A DNA stretch of 36,915 bases from positions 1 to 36,915 of the forward strand of contig NZ_JAJDNQ010000159.1 of the NCBI RefSeq assembly GCF_022340605.1, given 5' to 3'. Of this stretch, positions 14,791-22,450 are shown in pieces. The notes beneath the pieces were generated by a model, which saw only the letters and a list, made by a program, of their open reading frames with translations, searched no databases and had not been told where the DNA came from. The stretch is from Thiohalocapsa sp. GTDB lineage: Bacteria; Pseudomonadota; Gammaproteobacteria; Chromatiales; Chromatiaceae. The translations under genes were made by a program, and so were the position numbers. Each line of letters begins with the position of its first letter. Position 1 is the stretch's first letter.

Positions 14791-15144
14791 CTAGGCGGCG
14801 GGCGCGTCGCGTTGCGGCAGCACGTGCACCGCAACCCAGACGCAGCGCGGGACGTCGGACGTCGCAAGGACACGATGCGGCAGGTGGGCGGGGATCAAGA
14901 GGTGATCGCCAGCCTGCAAGGTCACTGGCTCACCATCGAGGTCCAGCGTCGCCTCACCCTGGAGCAGCAAGACCCATTCGTCGCCATCCTGGTCGTACAG
15001 TACGGGCTCGGGATGCGGGCTGCTGACGATGCGCTCGACGCGCACGCAGCCGGACGCCGCGAGGGTCTCGAAGTGCTCGCCGGTGTCCGGCGCCGGCAGT
15101 GCCGCGAACAGGTTGTGCGGCGGCTTGTGCGACTGCGGGGGCAC
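14791..15144 (-). CDS. Cupin domain protein
   Basis: The 117-residue protein is a single cupin barrel. Its first motif region (DGDEWVLLLQGEATLDLDGE) lacks the usual HxH metal pair, while the second (LQAGDHLLIPAHLPHRVLAT) keeps the G-D-x6-P-x2-x-P-H pattern. Metal binding is therefore uncertain. The predicted start is a GTG at 15142-15144 with no visible Shine-Dalgarno, so the true start may be slightly different. It precedes the glycosyltransferase in a short minus-strand pair; a role in a sugar or small-molecule step is only a guess. Confidence 0.8.
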   Translation of the reverse strand: MPPQSHKPPHNLFAALPAPDTGEHFETLAASGCVRVERIVSSPHPEPVLYDQDGDEWVLLLQGEATLDLDGEPVTLQAGDHLLIPAHLPHRVLATSDVPRCVWVAVHVLPQRDAPAA

Positions 15145-15239
15145 GGAGCGCGTGTGCCCGTGTGATGCACGCTGCCCGAGGGGGCGGGGGCGGGCGGCGT
15201 GAGGCGGCAGTCTGAAGCCCGTGGCCTCAGCCCCTGCCC

Positions 15240-15503
15240 TCAGCTGGCGGCCTTGAGGCGAGCGTTCAAGCGGCTCTTGTGGCGCGCGGCCTTGTTGGCG
15301 TGGATCAAGCCCTTGCCGGCGGCGCGGTCGATGACCGGCACGGCGGCCTTGTAGGCGGCGTCCGCGGCGGTCTTGTCGCCGGCGCGCAGCGCCTTCAGCA
15401 CTTTTTTGATAGCGGTGCGCAGGGTGCTGCGCTGTGCGGCGTTGCGCTGGCGGTGCTGCTCCGCCTGGCGGGCGCGCTTGCGGGCTTGTGCGGAATTGGC
15501 CAT
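15240..15503 (-). CDS. rpsT: 30S ribosomal protein S20
   Basis: The 87-residue, very basic protein starts [20 protein letters not shown] and contains [40 protein letters not shown] and a final [14 protein letters not shown]. This is the normal length and layout of bacterial S20, which binds 16S rRNA early in 30S assembly. The start is the ATG at 15501-15503 with AGGAG five bases upstream; an in-frame upstream ATG at 15554 lacks this. S20 is commonly autoregulated through its leader, but no such element can be identified here. Confidence 0.97.
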   Translation of the reverse strand: MANSAQARKRARQAEQHRQRNAAQRSTLRTAIKKVLKALRAGDKTAADAAYKAAVPVIDRAAGKGLIHANKAARHKSRLNARLKAAS

Positions 15504-15670
15504 GGCTGCTCCTGAGAGAATCCTGATGTCTTTGTCACGGAAGCGCCGGCGCAATGCGCAGCCGGGCGCGAAGAAGTGGGCAAGCGGACACTGCCGAATC
15601 GCGTAGTTTGGCTGGAAGCCCGCTCCGTGTCAACGCAACCAGCTGAGCTCCGAGCCTGGGTCATCCCCGA

Positions 15671-15810
15671 GCATTGCGCCGCACCGGGCCGCACGCTACC
15701 GGCACGGCCCGCCGGGAGCCCCGGCTTTCAGCCGGCTCCCCGCGTGCCCGGCTCGATGCCGGGGGCGCGGCATCAGGGCCTCGACCCGCATGTAAGCCTC
15801 TGTCGAGACA
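15671..15810. repeat. Dispersed repeat of about 140 bp, copy 1
   Basis: It runs from GCATTGCGCCGC to CCTCTGTCGAGACA and contains two strong palindromes (CCGGCTTTCAGCCGG and GCCCGGCTCGATGCCGGG). A second copy at 36701-36845 matches it along its whole length, with scattered changes. Confidence 0.85.
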
Positions 15811-15870
15811 CTGGCTTGCTTGAGAGCGCCGAATGCTTGCAGATAAGTCAAGTTTGTCGTTGCACTTTGC

Positions 15871-15923
15871 CTGCTCGTTGTCGTAATCGATGCCAACGAT
15901 TCGACGACGACAACGATGAGCAG
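15871..15923. repeat. Inverted repeat, possible hexanucleotide family member
   Basis: CTGCTCGTTGTCGT pairs with ACGACAACGATGAGCAG (three extra bases in the right arm) around a loop of about 20 bases. The ACGACAACGA arm matches the unit of the array at 30830-30876. The repeat lies about 170 bases before the cydA start. Confidence 0.7.
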
Positions 15924-16091
15924 ACCTCGCCACGCCCGTAGCCGGGACCGAGGCCCGAGCCGCCGGTCTACTGCCGACGGCCTTTCACCACCAGGGCGTT
16001 GAGCTGGCAGCATCGCCCCTCACTTCCTGGGCGACCGGCCAAGGCCCAGTCGCAGCTCGCACCCAAAGCCCAAGGCCCCACGGAGGCGTGC

Positions 16092-17540
16092 ATGGATCTC
16101 GACCCGCTGGCGCTCTCACGCGCCCAGTTCGCGTTTACGGTGTCGTTTCATATCATCTTTCCGGCCTTCACCATCGGTCTCGCGGCGTGGCTGACGACCC
16201 TGGAGGGCCTGCATCTCGCCACCGGCAACCCGCGCTACCGGCGGTTGTTCGCGTTCTGGCTCCGGGTCTTCGCGGTCGCCTTCGGCATGGGCGTCGTCTC
16301 AGGCGTGGTCATGGCCTTCCAGTTCGGCACCAACTGGAGCCAGCTCGCCACCCGCACCGGCCCCATCATGGGGCCGCTCCTGGCGTACGAGACCTTCACC
16401 GCCTTCCTGCTGGAGGCGACCTTCTTCGGGGTGCTGATGTTCGGACGCGACCGCGTGCCGCCCTGGGCGTATTTCGCCTCCACGCTGATGGTTGCAATCG
16501 GCACCACCTTGTCCACGTTCTGGATCCTGGCCAACAACAGCTGGATGCAGGTGCCCCTGGGCCACGCCATGGCCGGCCCCGACGCGATTCCCAGCGACTG
16601 GACGCGAATCCTGTTCAACGAGGTGCTCTGGGTGCGCTTCCCGCACATGCTGCTGGCGGCGTACCTGACCACGGCCTTCTGCGTCGCCGCCACCGGCGCC
16701 TGGTACATGCTGCGCCACCGGCACCACGCGGAGGCCCGCACCATGCTCGGGATGGGGCTCGGGCTGGCGGCGGTGCTGATTCCGGTGCAGATCGCCTTCG
16801 GCCATCTCAACGGCGAGTACACGGCGAAGTACCAGCCCTCAAAGTTCACCACCATCGAGGGGCGCTGGCAGACCGAGCAGCCGGCGAGCCTGGTGCTGTT
16901 CGCGTGGCCGGACGCGGCGGCACAGCGCAACGCCTGGCAGCTCAGCGTCCCGAAGCTCGGCAGCTTCGTGGACCGGGGCAATTTCACCTCGAAGGAGCCC
17001 GGCATCGTGACCGTGCCCAAGGACGACCGGCCGTCGTTTCTGATCCCCTTCTACAGCTTCCGCATCATGGTGGGTCTCGGGGTGCTGATGCTGGTCATTG
17101 CCTGGACCGGTGTCTTGCTCATGGCCCTGCACAGGTTCCGGGATCCGGGGCGCGCACCGCGCTGGTTCCTCTGGGCGACCTTTCTGAGCTTCCCGAGCGG
17201 CTTCATCGCCGTGCTCACGGGCTGGTTCACCGCCGAGGTGGGCCGCCAGCCCTGGGTGGTGTACGGGCTGCTGCGCACCGCGGATGCCGTGACGCCGAGC
17301 CTGAACGGCGCCGCGGCGCTGATCTCGCTGCTGGCCTACGTGGCCGTGTACGCGCTGATCTTCTCTGCCGGCACCCTGTACATCTACCGGCTGTTGCGCG
17401 CCGGTCTCGAAGGCCCCGGCGGCGCGCCGACGGAACCTGGCGAAGAGACCGGCGTGACGCCGAGCCGCCCGCTCGGCGCCGCCGGCGGTGGCTTCGAGCC
17501 GCCCGCGGCGACGTCGGCGCCACGTCACGACTTGGTGTAG
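16092..17540 (+). CDS. cydA: Cytochrome bd-type quinol oxidase subunit I (CioA type, short Q-loop)
   Basis: The 482-residue membrane protein carries the heme ligands and proton-path residues: H20 (VSFHIIFP), E100 and E108 (YETFTAFLLEATFF), H185 (VRFPHM) and M326 (FRIMVGLG), plus the C-terminal GWFTAEVGRQPW signature. The quinol-oxidising loop after GEYTAKYQP is short, as in cyanide-insensitive CioA enzymes. It would oxidise quinol and reduce O2 to water at the inner membrane without pumping protons. The last 45 residues are a Pro/Gly/Glu-rich soluble tail not needed by the family. Start: ATG 16092 with GGAGG five bases upstream. Subunit II follows 18 bases later. Confidence 0.96.
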   Translation: MDLDPLALSRAQFAFTVSFHIIFPAFTIGLAAWLTTLEGLHLATGNPRYRRLFAFWLRVFAVAFGMGVVSGVVMAFQFGTNWSQLATRTGPIMGPLLAYETFTAFLLEATFFGVLMFGRDRVPPWAYFASTLMVAIGTTLSTFWILANNSWMQVPLGHAMAGPDAIPSDWTRILFNEVLWVRFPHMLLAAYLTTAFCVAATGAWYMLRHRHHAEARTMLGMGLGLAAVLIPVQIAFGHLNGEYTAKYQPSKFTTIEGRWQTEQPASLVLFAWPDAAAQRNAWQLSVPKLGSFVDRGNFTSKEPGIVTVPKDDRPSFLIPFYSFRIMVGLGVLMLVIAWTGVLLMALHRFRDPGRAPRWFLWATFLSFPSGFIAVLTGWFTAEVGRQPWVVYGLLRTADAVTPSLNGAAALISLLAYVAVYALIFSAGTLYIYRLLRAGLEGPGGAPTEPGEETGVTPSRPLGAAGGGFEPPAATSAPRHDLV

Positions 17541-17558
17541 CAGGCGGAGGACATGGCC

Positions 17559-18557
17559 ATGGCACTCGACTTCGCACATTTCTGGGGCGCCGTGCTGGCG
17601 CTGGCGATCCTGATCTACGTGCTGCTGGACGGCTTCGACCTCGGCGTCGGCATGCTCTTCGCCTTCAACGGCGACGAGGACCAGCGCCAGGCGATGATGG
17701 GCTCCATCGCTCCGCTCTGGGACGGCAACGAGACCTGGCTCGTCGTCGTCGGCACCGTGCTGTTCTCGGCCTTCCCGGTGGTGTATTCGATCTTCCTGTC
17801 CGCGTTCTATCTGCCGGTGGCACTGCTGCTGGTTGCGCTGATCCTGCGCGGCGTCGCCTTCGAGTTCCGCTACAAGACGCGGCGCGGGCGCTGGATCTGG
17901 GACCTCGGCTTCATCGGCGGCTCGGCGGTGGCGAGCTTCGTGCAGGGGGCGGCCATCGGCGCCATGGTGCAGGGCATCGCGGTCAAGGGGCGGGATTTCT
18001 CAGGTACGCCCTTCGACTGGGTGGCGCCCTTCCCGCTCCTTTGCGGCGTCGGGCTGATGGTAGGCTACGCGCTGCTCGGCGCCGCCTGGCTGGTGCTGAA
18101 GACCGAGGGCGCACTGCGCGACTGGGCCTATCGCTGGCTGCCTTGGCTGATGACGGGCGTCATCGTCTTCGTCGTGCTGGCGCTGGTGGGCACGCTGGTG
18201 GGCGACTTCCGCGTGGTGGACCGCTGGCTCGCGCACCCCGTGCTGTTCGCGCTGCCTGTCGCTGCAAGCCTCGCCGCCGCGGGGCTTTATTGGGGCGTCG
18301 CCGTACGGCGCGATGGTCAACCCTACCTGATGGCGTCCATCCTGTTCCTCACCGCGTACCTCATGCTGGCGGCCAGCTTCTGGCCCTGGCTCGTGCCCTA
18401 TCACCTGACGCTGACCGAGGCGGCGGCGCCGGACGCGACGCTGCGATTTCTGTTCTGGGGGGCCGGCGTCATCGTACTGCCGGTCATCCTCGCCTACACC
18501 ATGCTGGTCTATTGGGTGTTCCGGGGCAAGTTGCATACGGGGCAGCAATACCATTGA
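17559..18557 (+). CDS. cydB: Cytochrome bd-type quinol oxidase subunit II
   Basis: The 332-residue polytopic protein starts MALDFAHFWGAVLALAILIY and shows the subunit II signatures VLLDGFDLGVGMLF, SIAPLWDGNETWLVVVG, LILRGVAFEFRYK and FVQGAAIGAMVQGI. It forms the heterodimer with subunit I. Two ATGs are possible: 17553, only two bases after GGAGG, and 17559, eight bases after it. I prefer 17559 on spacing, and the alternative adds two residues. The C-terminal helices include ASFWPWLVPYHLTL and ILAYTMLVYWVFRGKL. No small CydX-like reading frame was recognised directly after it; the next gene encodes a 127-residue soluble protein. Confidence 0.95.
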   Translation: MALDFAHFWGAVLALAILIYVLLDGFDLGVGMLFAFNGDEDQRQAMMGSIAPLWDGNETWLVVVGTVLFSAFPVVYSIFLSAFYLPVALLLVALILRGVAFEFRYKTRRGRWIWDLGFIGGSAVASFVQGAAIGAMVQGIAVKGRDFSGTPFDWVAPFPLLCGVGLMVGYALLGAAWLVLKTEGALRDWAYRWLPWLMTGVIVFVVLALVGTLVGDFRVVDRWLAHPVLFALPVAASLAAAGLYWGVAVRRDGQPYLMASILFLTAYLMLAASFWPWLVPYHLTLTEAAAPDATLRFLFWGAGVIVLPVILAYTMLVYWVFRGKLHTGQQYH

Positions 18558-18646
18558 CGGTACACGGCTATGGAGGGCCTCTCGCAAGGGCTCGGCCCGC
18601 GTACCATCGCGAGTCGAGCCAAGCTGCTGAATCAGGAGTAGTAACG

Positions 18647-19030
18647 ATGTCGAGACTGATGGCCGTCCTGCTGGACGGCATCGCCCAGATCGAGTTCGAC
18701 CGAGCCAAACCGCTGCCAGACTACCAGGGCGCCTATCTGGACAAGATGGACCGGCGCATGGACGCCGAGGGCATCGACATCGACGGCCACCGGCTGCCTG
18801 CGCCGGACCCCATGCAGAAGGCGCGGTTCATCGCCGCCAACCTCGCGCACGCCATCGTCAGCGACAACGAGGCCCAAGCGGCGGCCTTCACCACCTACCT
18901 CGCCGTGCGCCTGCCGGAGCTGAAGCAGGTCAAGCTCCGCCGGGAAGACGACGGCTTCGCCATCGAGCTCGACTTCGAGCAGGACTACATCAAGCAGCAG
19001 CCGGTGCAGTTCATGCCGTTGAAGCGATGA
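18647..19030 (+). CDS. Conserved-looking 127-residue soluble protein of unknown function, downstream of cydB
   Basis: The frame starts MSRLMAVLLDGIAQIEFDRA at an ATG with AGGAG eight bases upstream and ends ELDFEQDYIKQQPVQFMPLK. It has a DYQGAYLDKMDRRMDAEGID segment, then MQKARFIAANLAHAIVSDNE and a charged beta-like end. There is no membrane segment, signal peptide or metal motif. I do not recognise the family. The good ribosome site, codon use like its neighbours and clean globular composition support a real gene. It lies 89 bases after cydB on the same strand and could share its transcript, but a link to the oxidase is only an inference. Confidence 0.8.
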   Translation: MSRLMAVLLDGIAQIEFDRAKPLPDYQGAYLDKMDRRMDAEGIDIDGHRLPAPDPMQKARFIAANLAHAIVSDNEAQAAAFTTYLAVRLPELKQVKLRREDDGFAIELDFEQDYIKQQPVQFMPLKR

Positions 19031-19227
19031 GGTCTCGGGTGGGTGCGCACATCCACATCCGGACCCGGCAGCAGCGGATAGCGCAAGCGCCGCACATCGC
19101 GCGCCTCGCCACCGGGGCACGCACGCGGCAATCGCCGTGGGAGCGCCACTGCCGTTCGTGGCGCGACCTGCCGCGCACTTGCGCGCGGTTGATCGCTGCC
19201 GGGGGGAGGAGGGAAGTCGCGTGCTGG

Positions 19228-19254
19228 TCGCGGCACCGAGAGTGCCGCCCCCAC
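19228..19254. repeat. REP-like palindrome, second copy of the 8686-8712 element
   Basis: TCGCGGCACCGAGAGTGCCG followed by CCCCCAC. It ends 9 bases from the stop codon of the small exported protein (minus strand), a 3' position like that of the other copy. Confidence 0.7.
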
Positions 19255-19262
19255 CGCGGCGG

Positions 19263-19532
19263 CTACTCCTCGCCGTCATCGCTCTCCGCGTAGCCCACGG
19301 GATAGATGATCGCGGCATTCACGCGGCAGCGCGCAAGGTAAGCGCCGCGCTGCTCGCCGCTCAGACCCTGGCCATCGGCCCAGCGGTTGCACTGATCCTC
19401 GTAGAACGCCAGGACCTGCGGGTCCTGCTTGTCTTGCGCGCCGGCCGGCCAGGCCACCGGCTCCGTCGCGGCCAGGGCCGCGGCCGACACCAACAAGCCA
19501 CTCATCAAGAGCACACGCTTGGAGGTCTTCAT
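19263..19532 (-). CDS. Small exported protein of unknown function
   Basis: The 89-residue protein has a signal peptide: a basic start (MKTSKRV), a hydrophobic core (LLMSGLLVSAAALA) and a likely cleavage after ALAA. The mature part of about 66 residues has two Cys (EDQCNRW and LARCRVN), which could form one disulfide, and an acidic end (SDDGEE). No known domain is recognised. The ATG is at 19530-19532. It is flanked by repeats and not obviously part of an operon. Confidence 0.75.
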   Translation of the reverse strand: MKTSKRVLLMSGLLVSAAALAATEPVAWPAGAQDKQDPQVLAFYEDQCNRWADGQGLSGEQRGAYLARCRVNAAIIYPVGYAESDDGEE

Positions 19533-19804
19533 CGTCTGGTTCTCTGCACAGGATGCGGGCGATTCCGCGGCCGGAATTTAGGGCCTGGCCGGGCCGATTG
19601 CACAGCACCGTTTGGCGGCGGGAACGCAGGCCATGGCGGGCGCTGGCCGGGCCGCCATGGCTCGAGCCACCCCGAACCCAGTACGGCCGGCAAGCGACGT
19701 CGCGGGCAACGCCGGCCGCCCTGCAAGCGTTGCGGAGGTAGTGTGGATAAGCGCAGAGACCGCGAAAGTATGTTGCTCGCCGCGATCCAAAGCGTTCTCT
19801 TGTA

Positions 19805-19831
19805 GGTCGGGCCGACGAAGGAGGCCCGACC
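19805..19831. repeat. Palindrome GGTCGGGCC-9-GGCCCGACC
   Basis: The nine-base perfect arms match the palindrome type at 10935-10961. Confidence 0.75.
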
Positions 19832-19885
19832 AACCGGCGGTTAGGTCGCGCGGTGTCGGGTTTCGTTCCTCAGCCCGACTACGGA

Positions 19886-19974
19886 GCTAGTGCATTGATG
19901 CGAAAGTATCGAGACCACTCTCAACGCCGCCCGCGGCGCTGATCCGCGTCGACCTGGAGCCCGACACTCCGGCC
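19886..19974. repeat. Dispersed repeat of about 90 bp, copy A
   Basis: It runs from GCTAGTGCATTGATGCG to GACACTCCGGCC. The last 37 bases, starting GCTGATCCGCGTCGACCTGG, match 30947-30983 with about five changes, and the first part is a looser match to 30895-30946. An inverted piece of the end (GGCCGGAGTGTCGCCCTCCA, 19987-20016) follows directly. Confidence 0.75.
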
Positions 19975-20143
19975 GTGGATCGCGATGGCCGGAGTGTCGC
20001 CCTCCAGGGCGACACTTGCTGGCGCCGGATAGCGAACGGTATCGACAATTCCAAGGCCGTGCACTAGCCCCCTGCTTCAGCCTATTTTGCAGGATGCCAA
20101 CCCGGGTGGGGCCGGAGCCGAGGAACCTGGTCGAAGTCTCTGC

Positions 20144-20180
20144 TCGTGGTCGTGGTCGTGGTCGTGGTCGGATATTCGAC
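20144..20180. repeat. Hexanucleotide hairpin element with (CGTGGT)n arm
   Basis: Four CGTGGT units are followed by the core CGGATATTCG and one GACAACGA unit. It lies about 50 bases 3' of the prpE stop (minus strand). The core is the reverse complement of CGAATATCCG in the element at 30777-30876. Confidence 0.85.
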
Positions 20181-20231
20181 AACGATAAGGGAGACAGAGA
20201 CGACGAAAGCAAAGTCAGGAAAAACGCTGCG

Positions 20232-22166
20232 CTAGCCGGCGTGCGCATAGCCGGCCGCGACCAGGGCATCGTGGATCTCCTCCAGGATGGCCGGGTCGTC
20301 GATGGTGGCGGGCATGCGGTACTCGGTGCCGTCGGCGATGTGCTTCATGGTGCCGCGCAGGATCTTGCCCGAGCGGGTCTTGGGCAGCCTTGGGACCACC
20401 AGCACGGTCTTGAAGGCGGCGACGGGGCCGATCTCCTGGCGGACCTTGGCCACGAGCTCCTTGGCGATATCGACCTCGGCGCGCTCGACACCGGCCTTGA
20501 GCACCACGAGCCCCAGCGGCAGCTCGCCCTTGAGCTGGTCGGCGACGCCGATGACGGCGCACTCGGCGACGTCCGGATGGCCTGCCAGTACCGCCTCCAT
20601 ACCGCCGGTGGAGAGCCTGTGGCCGGCGACATTGATGATGTCGTCGATGCGGCTCATGACGAAGAGGTAGCCGTCGTCATCGAAGTAGCCGGCATCGCCG
20701 CTGAGGTAGTAACCAGGCTCGGCGGACAAGTAGGACGCGCGGAAGCGCTCGTCGTTGCCCCACAGCGTCGGCAGGCAGCCCGGGGGCAGCGGCAGCTTGA
20801 TCATGATGCGGCCGATGGTGCCGGGCGCCACCGCAGAGCCGTCGTCGCCCAGCACCTGCACGTCGTAACCCGGCACGGGCTTGGTGGGCGAGCCGGGCTT
20901 GATGGGCAGTTGCTCCAATCCCAGGCAGTTGGCCGCAATGGCCCAGCCGGTCTCGGTCTGCCACCAGTGGTCCACCACCGGCACGCCGAGGATCTCGCCG
21001 GCCCACTCCAGGGTGTTCGGGTCGCAGCGCTCGCCGGCCAGGAAGAGCGCGCGCAAGCTGCTCGTGTCGTAGCGCGCGAGATGCTTGGCCTCCGGATCAT
21101 CCCGCTTGATGGCGCGGAACGCCGTGGGCGCCGTGAACAGCACGGACACCTTGTGTTGCTCGATGACCCGCCAGAAGGCGCCGGCGTCCGGCGTGCCGAC
21201 GGGCTTGCCCTCGTAGATCACCGTGGTGCAGCCGTGCAGCAGCGGCGCGTAAACGATGTACGAGTGGCCGACGACCCAGCCGACGTCCGACGCGGACCAG
21301 AACACCTCCCCCGGTGCCACGTTGTAGACGTTGCGCATGGACCAGGTCATGGCCACCGCGTGGCCGCCGTTATCGCGCACCACACCCTTGGGCTGTCCGG
21401 TGGTGCCGGAGGTGTAGAGGATGTAGAGCGGGTCGGTGGCGGCCACCGGTACGCAGTCGGCGGGCTCGGCGGCGGCGGTCAGCGCTGCCCAGTCCAGGTC
21501 GCGGCCGGGCATCAGGTCCGCCGGCTGCTGCTCGCGCTGCAGGATCACGCAGTGCTCGGGCTGATGGCTCGCCTGCGCCAGCGCGTCGTCCAGCAGCGGC
21601 TTGTAGGCGACGATACGGCTCGGCTCGATGCCGCAGGAGCCGGCGACGACGACCCTGGGCTTCGCGTCGTCGATGCGCGTGGCCAGCTCTCGCGCCGAGA
21701 AGCCGCCGAACACCACCGAATGCACGGCGCCGATGCGCGCGCAGGCGAGCATCGCGATGGCTGCCTCCGGCACCATGGGCATGTAGACGATGACCCGGTC
21801 GCCCTTGCCCACGCCGAGCCCGCGCAGGGCGCCGGCGAAGCGCGCCACGCGCTCCTGAAGCTCCGCGTAGGTGATGCTGGCGAGCGTGCCCGTCACCGGG
21901 CTGTCGTGGATGATGGCCGGCTGCGCGCCTCGGCCTTGCGCCACGTGCCGGTCCACGGCGTTGTGACAGGTGTTGAGCTCGGCGCCGGCGAACCAGCGGT
22001 AGGCCGGCGCGTTGCTGTCGTCCAGCACCCGGTCCCAGCGCTGGTACCAGTCGATGGCCTCCGCTGCCTCGCCCCAGAAGCCCGCCGGGTCGGCGAGCGA
22101 GCGCTCGTAAGCCGCCCGCCAGGCGCCGGCGTGGGGAGCCGTGTCGGTGGATGCTGCGTCTGCCAT
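20232..22166 (-). CDS. prpE: Propionyl-CoA synthetase (propionate-CoA ligase)
   Basis: The 644-residue ANL-superfamily enzyme has the acyl-adenylate motif LYILYTSGTTGQPKG, the acetyl/propionyl-CoA synthetase region VFWSASDVGWVVGHSYIVYA, the adenylation loop VVDHWWQTETGW, YLSGDAGYFDDDGY, and the C-terminal catalytic Lys near 601 in PKTRSGKILRG. DHWWQTETGW and the overall length fit PrpE better than acetyl-CoA synthetase. It activates propionate (and probably acetate) to the CoA thioester with ATP. Start: ATG 22164-22166 with a GGGGA seven bases upstream. No methylcitrate genes lie beside it. The Lys is the usual site of regulatory acetylation in the family. Confidence 0.92.
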   Translation of the reverse strand: MADAASTDTAPHAGAWRAAYERSLADPAGFWGEAAEAIDWYQRWDRVLDDSNAPAYRWFAGAELNTCHNAVDRHVAQGRGAQPAIIHDSPVTGTLASITYAELQERVARFAGALRGLGVGKGDRVIVYMPMVPEAAIAMLACARIGAVHSVVFGGFSARELATRIDDAKPRVVVAGSCGIEPSRIVAYKPLLDDALAQASHQPEHCVILQREQQPADLMPGRDLDWAALTAAAEPADCVPVAATDPLYILYTSGTTGQPKGVVRDNGGHAVAMTWSMRNVYNVAPGEVFWSASDVGWVVGHSYIVYAPLLHGCTTVIYEGKPVGTPDAGAFWRVIEQHKVSVLFTAPTAFRAIKRDDPEAKHLARYDTSSLRALFLAGERCDPNTLEWAGEILGVPVVDHWWQTETGWAIAANCLGLEQLPIKPGSPTKPVPGYDVQVLGDDGSAVAPGTIGRIMIKLPLPPGCLPTLWGNDERFRASYLSAEPGYYLSGDAGYFDDDGYLFVMSRIDDIINVAGHRLSTGGMEAVLAGHPDVAECAVIGVADQLKGELPLGLVVLKAGVERAEVDIAKELVAKVRQEIGPVAAFKTVLVVPRLPKTRSGKILRGTMKHIADGTEYRMPATIDDPAILEEIHDALVAAGYAHAG

Positions 22167-22380
22167 GTGATGTTCCCCGGTGGTGTCGCGGCGCCTCACG
22201 GGCGGCCGCTGTGATTTGAGCGGGGAACGTTAGCGCAGCGGCGAAACCACGGCAATTGCGCGGGGGACAACTATGCAATGCATTGAAAAACGTGCCGGTT
22301 CAGGCGCACCGGCGTGCTCGGCGGCGGATGGGCGTATCGGCCCTGTTCTGCTTGCATTCCCGCACCGCCGCGCCCTGAAT

Positions 22381-22403
22381 CGCGGCGAGGACGCCGCTCC
22401 CAC
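22381..22403. repeat. REP-like palindrome arm (GCGGCGAGGACGCCGCTCCCAC)
   Basis: The same sequence forms the right arm of the REP-like insertion at 34570-34593. Here it abuts the heptanucleotide array at 22405. Confidence 0.75.
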
Positions 22404-22404
22404 G

Positions 22405-22450
22405 GCACTTCGCACTTCGCACTTCGCACTTCGCACTTCGCACTTCGCAC
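22405..22450. repeat. Heptanucleotide tandem array (GCACTTC)6.6
   Basis: Six perfect GCACTTC units plus GCAC end at 22450, directly beside the rapA stop codon (22451-22453, minus strand). This is the reverse complement of the (TGCGAAG)n unit at 10249-10280. Confidence 0.95.

Larger units (their letters stand above)
15504..16091. other. Intergenic region of 588 bases between divergent rpsT and cydA
   Basis: It must hold the promoters of rpsT (minus) and cydA (plus), but none is clear. It contains a dispersed repeat of about 140 bases (15671-15810) and an inverted repeat (15871-15923). No FNR- or ArcA-like box is convincing upstream of cydA. Confidence 0.55.
19533..20231. other. Intergenic region of 699 bases, repeat-rich
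   Basis: Between the small exported protein and the prpE stop it carries a GGTCGGGCC palindrome (19805-19831), a dispersed repeat of about 90 bases (19886-19974) with an inverted piece (19987-20016), and a hexanucleotide hairpin element (20144-20180). I see no gene in it. Confidence 0.6.

Noticed and set aside
15696..16013. Minus-strand frame of 105 codons upstream of cydA
   Set aside because: It consists of translated repeats (the 140-bp dispersed repeat and the inverted repeat at 15871-15923). I could not rule out a transposase remnant but see no motif for one.
16088..18646. Plus-strand frame running through cydA and cydB into the 127-residue gene
   Set aside because: Its first 850 codons are an out-of-frame shadow of the oxidase genes. 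Only the last part, from the ATG at 18647 with its own ribosome site, is a gene.
20016..22214. Long plus-strand open frame (732 codons) opposite prpE
   Set aside because: It is the antisense shadow of a well-supported propionyl-CoA synthetase in high-GC DNA. Its translation is rich in His, Arg and Gly without any domain.
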